Part shown: one piece after another, positions 1-6,259 of the stretch
Numbering within the stretch: position 1 is the first letter of the stretch
Layout: every line of letters begins with the position of its first letter
NCBI GenBank assembly: GCA_012510865.1
Contig: JAAZHF010000315.1
Location: forward strand, 1 to 12,248
Origin: Gammaproteobacteria bacterium
GTDB taxonomy: Bacteria; Pseudomonadota; Gammaproteobacteria; Xanthomonadales; Xanthomonadaceae
Length of the DNA stretch: 12,248 nucleotides
Direction: 5' to 3'
Program-made: the position numbers and the translations under genes
Notes under the pieces: generated by a model
What the model saw: the letters and a program-made list of their open reading frames with translations, nothing else
What the model was told of the DNA's origin: nothing
Databases searched by the model: none

Positions 1-1256
<1,256 letters not shown>

Positions 1257-1260
<4 letters not shown>

Positions 1261-2348
1261 CGCTCTCGTCGGTCCGGACTGTCTCGGTCCGCACTGAGTG
1301 GGGATGCCGGCTCCGGTTTCAAGGCGGCCCCGAGGACGTCGGCCGTCGCCTGGACCACCGGGATCACCCGGTCGTAGGCCATCCGCGCCGGCCCGATCAC
1401 GCCGAGCACGCCCAGGACCCGGCCGTCGGTCCCGTAGGGCGCGGTGACCAGGGACATCCCCGCGAGCGGCGCCACGCCGGTCTCCTCGCCGAAGAACACC
1501 CGCACCCCGGGGGCCTTCGCGGTCTGCTCCAGCAGCTGCAGGATCCCGCGCTTCTCGGCGAAGGCCTCGAACAGGTCGCGCAGCCGGTCGAGGTCGGCGA
1601 GGTCCTGGACGCCCAGCAGCCGCGCCTGGCCGGCGACCACGATGTCCTCGCCGCCCGGCGCCATCGCCTGCCCGGCGATGTCGGTGGCGTCGCGCAGCAG
1701 CTCCTCCATCTCGCTCCGGGCGCTGCGCAGCTCGCGCGTGAGGGTGGCGCGGATCGCCGGCAGCGGCTGTCCCGCGAAGCGCGAGTTCAGGTAGTTGGCC
1801 ACGCGCTCGAGCTCGGCCGCGTCGCAGGCGCGCCGGGTGTGCACGATCCGGTTCTGGACCTCGTTGTCGGCGAAGACCACGATCGCCATCACCCGCCTGG
1901 CGTCGATCGGGACGAAGTCGATCTGGCGGAAAGCGAACTGCTCGCGCCCGGGCACGCTGACCACCCCGACGAAGCGGGTCATCGCGGAGACCAGCTCCGA
2001 GGCGCTCCCCAGCAGCTCCTGGGTGCCGCCACCGGTGTCGAGGCGGTCGCGCAGGCGCTCGAACTCGGAGTCCGCGAGCGGACTGAGCTGCAGCAGGGAG
2101 CCGACGAACACGCGGCAGCCGCGCGCCGTCGGCACCCTGCCCGCGGACGCATGCGGCGCCGAGAGCAGCCCGACCTCCTCCAGGTCGGACAGGATGTTGC
2201 GGATGGTCGCCGCGCTCACGTCCAGCCCGGCGTGGCGGGCGAGGGTCTGCGAGCCCACCGGCTCGCCGTCGCGGATGTGGCGGGCGATGAGGCTGCGCAG
2301 CAGCTGGCGGGCGCGCGGGTCGAGGGGATCGGTACGGCGTCGGGACAT
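1257..2348 (-). CDS. hrcA: Heat-inducible transcription repressor HrcA
   Basis: Repressor that binds CIRCE inverted repeats of class I heat-shock genes, typically groESL. The product has 363 residues. The N-terminal winged helix includes [20 protein letters not shown] and [18 protein letters not shown] (about 15-62), followed by the family segment HASAGRVPT. The GAF-like core has the motifs FVGVVSVP (127-134) and [12 protein letters not shown] (158-169). Near the C-terminus is [23 protein letters not shown] (311-333, quoted here as key motif positions; central GVIGP at 316-320). A charged tail of about 18 residues follows. The ATG at 2348 gives the family N-terminus; the open frame continues upstream antisense to recN but carries no related sequence. 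No CIRCE was found upstream, so this operon is probably not autoregulated through CIRCE. It is divergent from recN. Confidence 0.96.
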
Positions 2349-2354
2349 GCCCCG

Positions 2355-2383
2355 GGTATACGTCCGCCGCCGCCCCGTCGCAA
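2355..2383 (-). promoter_or_regulatory. Candidate sigma-70 promoter of hrcA-grpE-dnaK
   Basis: On the minus strand TTGCGA (forward 2378-2383) and TATACC (forward 2355-2360) are separated by 17 bases, a 4/6 and 4/6 match to the consensus. The -10 ends 6 bases before the hrcA ATG and no real Shine-Dalgarno is present. If the promoter is used, the hrcA mRNA would be leaderless or nearly so. The sequence TCTCGCC just upstream of the -35 resembles part of the extended sigma-32 consensus, but there is no CCCCAT-like -10. Confidence 0.45.
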
Positions 2384-2399
2384 GCGGCGAGATCGACCG

Positions 2400-2429
2400 A
2401 TGACAGGCTTCCCGCGGACGCGGCACAAT
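2400..2429 (+). promoter_or_regulatory. Candidate sigma-70 promoter of recN
   Basis: ATGACA (2400-2405, 5/6 to TTGACA) and CACAAT (2424-2429, 4/6 to TATAAT) are 18 bases apart. The -10 ends 9 bases before the recN ATG and there is no Shine-Dalgarno, so a leaderless or near-leaderless transcript is likely. No LexA-like palindrome is evident in the 90-bp hrcA-recN gap. Confidence 0.4.
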
Positions 2430-2438
2430 TCCCGGACC

Positions 2439-4118
2439 ATGCTCAAGCGCCTGTCGATCAAGGACTTCGCCGTCGTCTCGGCCACCGAACTCGAATTCGG
2501 GCCCGGACTGACCGTCGTGTCGGGCGAGACCGGCGCGGGCAAGTCGCTGATCGTCGATGCCCTGGGCTTCCTGTCGGGCATGCGCGCCGACAGCGGCATG
2601 GTGCGGCACGGTGCCCAGCGCGCCGAGCTCGACGCCGAGTTCGACCTCTCCGACTCCCCCGCCGCGCTCGAATGGCTGCGGGAGGAGGAGTTCGACGAAG
2701 GCCTGTCCTGCCAGCTCCGGCGCACCCTGCGCGCCGACGGCGGCTCGCGCGCGTGGATCAACGGTCGCCCGGCGACCCTGGCGCAGCTGGCCGCGCTCGC
2801 GGCGCTGATGGTCGAGATCCACGGCCAGCACGAGCACCAGGCGCTGCTCTCGCGCACCAGCCAGCTCGCCCTGCTCGATGCCTTCGGACGGCACGGCGCC
2901 GAGCTCGATGCCGTCGCCGCGGCGGCGCGCGCCTGGTCGGCGCTGCTGCGCGAGCGCGAGGCGCTCGACGCCGCGGGCGATGTCTCCAGCCGCATCGACT
3001 ACCTCGCCCACCAGCACGCCGAGCTCGAGCGCGAGGAGCTGGACCCCGAGGCGATCGAGGCGCTGGTCGCCGCGCACCGCCGCCAGGCCCATGCAGCCGA
3101 ACTCGTCGGGGCCTGCGACACGGCGCTGGAGGGGCTCGGTGGCGACGCCGGCGCGCTGCCGGCCGCGATCCAGCAGCTGCGCGGCCTGTTGGCGCGGATG
3201 CAGGTCCACGAGCCGCGCCTGGGCGAGGTCGACGGCCTGCTCGAGGGCGCCGCGATCCAGCTCGACGAAGCGGCGGTGCTGCTCGATCGCGTGCGCGCCG
3301 ACCTGGACGTCGACCCGGAACAGATGCAGGAGCAGGACCGCCGGCTGTCGCGCCTGCACGACCTCGCGCGGAAGCACCGGGTGCACCCCGACGGACTCGC
3401 CGCCCTGCGCGACGCGCTGGCCGCCGAGCTCGAGTCGCTGGTCGGCGCCGTCGCCCGCCTGGCCTCGCTCGAGGAGGAAATCGACGCCGCCTCGGCGGCC
3501 TGGCGCAAGGCCGCCGCCCGCCTCGGCAAGGCCCGCGCGAAGGCGGCCGCCGACCTCGGCCGCGCGACCACCTCCCTGATCGGCGAGCTGGGCATGGGCG
3601 GCGGGCGCTTCGAGGTCGCGCTCGAACCCGCGGGCCTGGACGCCCCCGACCCCCAGGGAGCGGAGCGCGTCGAGTTCCTGGTCACCGCCAATGCCGGACA
3701 GCCGCCGCGGCCGCTGCGCAAGGTGGCTTCGGGCGGCGAGCTGTCGCGCATCTCGCTTGCGATCGAAGTGGCCGCGCTCGGCCTGGACGCCGTCCAGACG
3801 ATGGTCTTCGACGAGGTCGATTCGGGCATCGGCGGCGGCATCGCCGGCATCGTCGGGCGCAAGCTGCGCGACCTCGGTGGCAGGAGGCAGGTGCTGTGCG
3901 TGACCCACCTGCCGCAGGTGGCGGCGCAGGGCCATGCCCACTACAGCGTCAGCAAGGCGGAGAGCGACGGGATGACCCAGAGCGCGGTGCGCCTGCTCGA
4001 CGACGCCGGCCGCCAGCAGGAGCTGGCGCGCATGCTCGGCGGGATCGAGGTCAGCAGCGAGGCGCACGCCGCGGCGCGCAGGCTGCTGCTGGAGGCTGCC
4101 GGCGAACCGGCCGCCTGA
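2439..4118 (+). CDS. recN: DNA repair protein RecN (SMC-like ATPase)
   Basis: SMC-like ATPase acting in recombinational repair of double-strand breaks, with RecA, on the nucleoid. The product has 559 residues (E. coli RecN has about 553). The Walker A motif GETGAGKS is at 29-36. A long charged helical middle (about 150-365) would form the antiparallel coiled coil. The ABC signature ASGGELSR is at 430-437, and Walker B with D-loop, [12 protein letters not shown], starts at residue 455. The H-loop region [16 protein letters not shown] comes after. The start at 2439 gives the standard [14 protein letters not shown]-terminus; an in-frame ATG at 2400 would add 13 unrelated residues. It is divergent from hrcA and convergent with fur, whose stop is only 8 bp away. 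In many bacteria recN is SOS-induced, but no LexA box is visible here. Confidence 0.97.
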   Translation: MLKRLSIKDFAVVSATELEFGPGLTVVSGETGAGKSLIVDALGFLSGMRADSGMVRHGAQRAELDAEFDLSDSPAALEWLREEEFDEGLSCQLRRTLRADGGSRAWINGRPATLAQLAALAALMVEIHGQHEHQALLSRTSQLALLDAFGRHGAELDAVAAAARAWSALLREREALDAAGDVSSRIDYLAHQHAELEREELDPEAIEALVAAHRRQAHAAELVGACDTALEGLGGDAGALPAAIQQLRGLLARMQVHEPRLGEVDGLLEGAAIQLDEAAVLLDRVRADLDVDPEQMQEQDRRLSRLHDLARKHRVHPDGLAALRDALAAELESLVGAVARLASLEEEIDAASAAWRKAAARLGKARAKAAADLGRATTSLIGELGMGGGRFEVALEPAGLDAPDPQGAERVEFLVTANAGQPPRPLRKVASGGELSRISLAIEVAALGLDAVQTMVFDEVDSGIGGGIAGIVGRKLRDLGGRRQVLCVTHLPQVAAQGHAHYSVSKAESDGMTQSAVRLLDDAGRQQELARMLGGIEVSSEAHAAARRLLLEAAGEPAA

Positions 4119-4141
4119 GGGCGCGGTCAGCCCTTCTTCTT
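4093..4141 (+). terminator. Hairpins at the recN/fur convergent junction
   Basis: A stem GCCGG-CGAA-CCGGC (4098-4111) is extended by AGGC/GCCT across a T/C mismatch (4093-4116) and runs into the recN stop codon. A second possible stem, AGGGC (4118-4122) with GCCCT (4130-4134), is followed by TTCTTCTT (to 4141), a broken T tract. Together these could act as a weak terminator for recN. On the fur side there is no T tract. Confidence 0.4.
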
Positions 4142-4534
4142 GCGGACGTACAGCACCAGGGAGTGCTCCTCCAGCACGTAGCCGTGCGCCTCGGCGATGC
4201 GGTGCTGGAGTTCTTCGATCTCGGGGCTTTCGAACTCGATGATCCTGCCGGTGTCGACGTCGACCATGTGGTCGTGGTGGCCGCCGCGGTCGATCTCGTA
4301 CACCGCGGTGCCACCCTCGAAGTTGTGCTTCAGCACCAGGCCAGCGGCCTCGAACTGGGTGAGGACCCGGTACACGGTCGCCAGCCCGATCTCTTCCCCG
4401 CCGTCCAGCAGCTGCCGGTAGATGTCCTCGGCGGTCATGTGGTGGTGCGGGGTTGCCTGCTCGAGCAGCTGCAGGATGCGCATCCGGGGGTGGGTGACCT
4501 TCAGCCCGGCCCTGCGCAGTTCATTGGTTTCCAT
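4127..4534 (-). CDS. fur: Ferric uptake regulator Fur
   Basis: Fe(II)-responsive DNA-binding repressor of iron acquisition genes, a cytoplasmic dimer. The product has 135 residues. The winged-helix domain carries the strongly conserved segment GEEIGLATVYRVLTQFEAAG (about 46-65) and HNFEGG (70-75). Metal-binding residues include Glu80, the HHDH cluster at 86-89 and His124 in EEHSLVLY. There is no cysteine: VDVDTG (91-96) replaces the CxxC of E. coli Fur, and the C-terminal Cys pair is missing. It therefore lacks the structural Zn-Cys4 site. I recall this as a trait of Xanthomonadaceae Fur proteins. The start at 4534 has GGGAG 4 bases upstream and gives the family N-terminus METNELRRAGLKVTHPRM. 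It is divergent from bamE and convergent with recN. Confidence 0.97.
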   Translation of the reverse strand: METNELRRAGLKVTHPRMRILQLLEQATPHHHMTAEDIYRQLLDGGEEIGLATVYRVLTQFEAAGLVLKHNFEGGTAVYEIDRGGHHDHMVDVDTGRIIEFESPEIEELQHRIAEAHGYVLEEHSLVLYVRKKKG

Positions 4535-4600
4535 GGGTCTCCCGTCCGACTTCCACTGGGTGCCCGCTGCCGTGGCCCGGTCGCGGCGGCGCGGCGAGTG

Positions 4601-4606
4601 TATCAT
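4601..4606 (+). promoter_or_regulatory. Candidate -10 element for bamE
   Basis: TATCAT matches TATAAT at 5/6 and ends 6 bases before the ATG at 4613, so a transcript from it would begin at or next to that start codon. No convincing -35 lies 16-18 bases upstream. On the minus strand the same bases could serve the divergent fur gene. Low certainty. Confidence 0.3.
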
Positions 4607-4612
4607 CGCGCC

Positions 4613-5029
4613 ATGTCCGCCCTGCCCTGGTCACCGATGCGCAAACTGATCGTCCCCACCCTCGCCGCCCTCCTCGTCACGGGCTGCGGCCTGATCTACC
4701 GGCAGCCGATCTACCAGGGCAGCCTGGTCTCGCCCGACGACGTCGGCCAGCTGCAGGTCGGGATGAGCCGGCAGCAGGTGTCGGCCCTGCTGGGCACGCC
4801 CTCGATCCAGGACCCGTTCCACCACGACCGCTGGGACTACACCGCGACCGAGCGCACCGGCCGCGCCGGCGAGCCCACGGTGCACAACTTCGTCGTGTTC
4901 TTCGAGGACGACGCGGTCGTGCGCTGGGAAGGCAGCTACTTCCCCGACCGCGACAAGGAGCTGATCGGCAACGTGCGCCGGCAGTTCGGCCCCAACCTGC
5001 CCCGCCAGGACGGCAAGCGCCGGCGCTGA
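4613..5029 (+). CDS. bamE: Outer membrane protein assembly factor BamE (SmpA lipoprotein)
   Basis: Small lipoprotein of the BAM complex, which inserts beta-barrel proteins into the outer membrane. It is anchored by lipid to the inner leaflet of that membrane. From the ATG at 4613 it has 138 residues; an alternative ATG at 4637 gives 130. The hydrophobic segment LIVPTLAALLVTGC is a lipoprotein signal peptide whose lipobox (VTGC) places the lipidated Cys at residue 25 (17 from the second start). The mature part has the SmpA/OmlA motifs QLQVGMSRQQVSALLGTPS, DPFHHDRWDYTAT and FFEDDAVVRWEG. The 4637 start gives the usual signal-peptide N-terminus. I list 4613 because of a -10-like TATCAT placed for leaderless initiation there; neither has a good Shine-Dalgarno. 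It is divergent from fur and convergent with rnfH, 8 bp apart. Confidence 0.93.
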   Translation: MSALPWSPMRKLIVPTLAALLVTGCGLIYRQPIYQGSLVSPDDVGQLQVGMSRQQVSALLGTPSIQDPFHHDRWDYTATERTGRAGEPTVHNFVVFFEDDAVVRWEGSYFPDRDKELIGNVRRQFGPNLPRQDGKRRR

Positions 5030-5045
5030 GCCCGGCCTCAGCGCC
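5022..5045. terminator. Inverted repeat carrying both stop codons of bamE and rnfH
   Basis: A perfect 9-bp inverted repeat, GGCGCTGAG (5022-5030) and CTCAGCGCC (5037-5045), encloses a 6-base loop CCCGGC. The left arm contains the bamE stop TGA and the right arm the rnfH stop (TCA on the forward strand). It would form the same hairpin at the 3' end of both converging mRNAs. No T tract follows on either strand. It may be a bidirectional 3'-end hairpin or attenuator; the repeat is certain, the role inferred. Confidence 0.5.
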
Positions 5046-5289
5046 CTGTGGCCCGGCGCCGCCGGGCTTCCTTGGGATCGAGCAGCAGCGGCCGCAGCAG
5101 TTCCACCCGGTCGCCGTCGCGCAGCGCACGCTCCGCGGCGGCGCGGACCCCGTGCACCGCGTAGCCGTCGATGCCCTCCAGCGGCAGGCCGCTCGCCAGC
5201 GCCGCGTCGGCGACGGTCGCCCCTTCCGCCAGTTCCAGCATCACCGCGCGATGCGTGCGCGGCAGCGCCAGCACCACTTCGACCCGCAC
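5038..5289 (-). CDS. rnfH: RnfH family ubiquitin-like protein (RatB)
   Basis: Small beta-grasp protein of the RnfH/RatB family; its biochemical role is poorly known. It was named for linkage to Rnf electron-transport genes in some bacteria, but it usually sits beside ratA as here. The product has 83 residues. Visible family features are the N-terminal strand MRVEVVLALP, the middle segment TVADAALASGLPLEGID, and DGDRVELLRPLLLDPKEARRRRA at the C-terminus, where 'RVELLRPLLLDPKEARR' is the family hallmark. The start is GTG at 5289, chosen because GGGGA (forward 5296-5300) lies 6 bases upstream. A CTG at 5295 would be too close to that site. It begins 2 bases after the ratA stop, so the two are probably translated together. 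Confidence 0.9.
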   Translation of the reverse strand: MRVEVVLALPRTHRAVMLELAEGATVADAALASGLPLEGIDGYAVHGVRAAAERALRDGDRVELLRPLLLDPKEARRRRATGR

Positions 5290-5291
5290 GC

Positions 5292-5720
5292 TCAGTCCCC
5301 GGCGTCGGCGACGCGCACGAAATCGTCGACCATGCGATCCGCCAGCCCCTGCAGCCCGAGCCGCAGCGCCGGGACCAGCAGCCGGCTCCGGGGCTCGAAG
5401 TCCAGGCGCAGCGTCACCTTGCAGGCCGACTCGTCGAGGGCGTGGAACTCCCATCGGCCCTCGAGCTTCCGGAACGGGCCGTCGCGCAGCGCCATGTCGA
5501 TCCGGTGCGGCGGCTCCAGCCGGTTCTCGGTGGTGAACCAGGTGCTGATGCCGCCAATGCCCAGCTCCAGGCGGGCCAGCATGCGCGCTTCCTCCGACGC
5601 CTGCACCTCGGCGCCGCTGCACCAGGCGAAGCGACGGGGGTAGGCGGCGACGTCGTTGACCAGCGCGAACATCCGCGCGGTGGAATGCTCGACCAGCGCG
5701 GACCGGATGATCGTGGGCAT
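5292..5720 (-). CDS. ratA: RatA family START-domain protein (polyketide cyclase/coenzyme Q-binding)
   Basis: Member of the RatA/COQ10 family with a START-like helix-grip fold. In E. coli RatA was reported as a 50S-binding toxin that blocks 70S assembly; the eukaryotic homologue COQ10 binds ubiquinone. The native role is unsettled. The product has 142 residues. The family N-terminus MPTIIRSALVEHSTARMFAL is followed by VNDVAAYPRRFAWCSGAEV, then WFTTENRLEPP, LRDGPFRKLEGRWEFHALD, CKVTLRLDFE and a C-terminal amphipathic helix (RMVDDFVRVA). The start is the ATG at 5720; the longer open frame upstream overlaps smpB and adds no family sequence. Only 23 bp separate its start from smpB on the other strand, so each promoter must lie in or near the other gene. 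rnfH follows directly. Confidence 0.93.
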   Translation of the reverse strand: MPTIIRSALVEHSTARMFALVNDVAAYPRRFAWCSGAEVQASEEARMLARLELGIGGISTWFTTENRLEPPHRIDMALRDGPFRKLEGRWEFHALDESACKVTLRLDFEPRSRLLVPALRLGLQGLADRMVDDFVRVADAGD

Positions 5721-5743
5721 GGGCGGTATGGGAGAATGGCGCG

Positions 5744-6241
5744 ATGGCGAAGAAGGCAAAGGATAAGGGAAAGACCGCGGCCGGGGGCACGATCGCGCTC
5801 AACAGGCGCGCGCGCCACGAGTACCACCTGGGCGACCGCTACGAAGCAGGCCTCGCCCTGCAGGGCTGGGAGCTGAAGGCGATCCGCGCCGGCCGCGCCA
5901 ACATCGGCGAGGCCTACGCGGTGGTCCGCGACGGCGAGCTGTTCCTGTTCGGCGCCCAGGTCACGCCGCTGATCCAGGCCTCGAGCCACGTCGTCGCCGA
6001 CGAGCGGCGCACGCGGAAGCTGCTCCTGCACCGGCACGAGATCGACAAGCTGGTCGGCCTCGTGCAGCGCGAGGGCTACACCATCGTCCCCACCGCGCTG
6101 TACTGGAAGGGCAACAAGGTCAAGGCCGAGCTCGCTCTCGCCAAGGGCAAGCAGGCGCACGACAAGCGCGACGCCGCCAAGGACCGCGACTGGCAGCGCG
6201 ACAGGCAGCGCCTGATGCGCCGCCACAATCCGGACGCCTGA
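5744..6241 (+). CDS. smpB: SsrA-binding protein SmpB
   Basis: RNA-binding partner of tmRNA in trans-translation: it places tmRNA in the A site of ribosomes stalled without a stop codon and mimics the codon-anticodon helix. The product has 165 residues, normal for the family. After a Lys-rich start (MAKKAKDKGK) come ALNRRARHEYHLGDRYEAGL and LQGWELKAIRAGRANIGEAY, the hallmark motifs of the OB-fold core. YTIVPTALYWKGNKVKAELALAKGK (middle: TALYWKGNKVK) precedes the basic C-terminal tail KRDAAKDRDWQRDRQRLMRR, which enters the mRNA channel. GGGAG (5730-5734) lies 9 bases before the ATG. Its RNA partner ssrA is 2.4 kb downstream on the same strand, with a histidine kinase gene between them. Confidence 0.98.
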   Translation: MAKKAKDKGKTAAGGTIALNRRARHEYHLGDRYEAGLALQGWELKAIRAGRANIGEAYAVVRDGELFLFGAQVTPLIQASSHVVADERRTRKLLLHRHEIDKLVGLVQREGYTIVPTALYWKGNKVKAELALAKGKQAHDKRDAAKDRDWQRDRQRLMRRHNPDA

Positions 6242-6259
6242 GCGGGCGCCGGCTCAGGC
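6236..6259. terminator. Inverted repeat carrying both stop codons of smpB and the kinase
   Basis: A perfect 8-bp inverted repeat, GCCTGAGC (6236-6243) and GCTCAGGC (6252-6259), with an 8-base loop. The left arm holds the smpB stop and the right arm holds the stop of the convergent histidine kinase gene. No T tract follows. This repeats the arrangement at the bamE/rnfH junction. Likely a shared 3'-end hairpin; function inferred. Confidence 0.5.

Noticed and set aside
2349..2438. CIRCE element or LexA box in the hrcA-recN gap
   Set aside because: No TTAGCACTC/GAGTGCTAA inverted repeat and no LexA-type palindrome can be read there.
2672..5029. A 785-codon plus-strand open frame running through recN and into bamE
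   Set aside because: Most of it is an off-frame reading of recN with Arg/Pro-rich composition. Only the final part is the real bamE frame, which begins at its own start.
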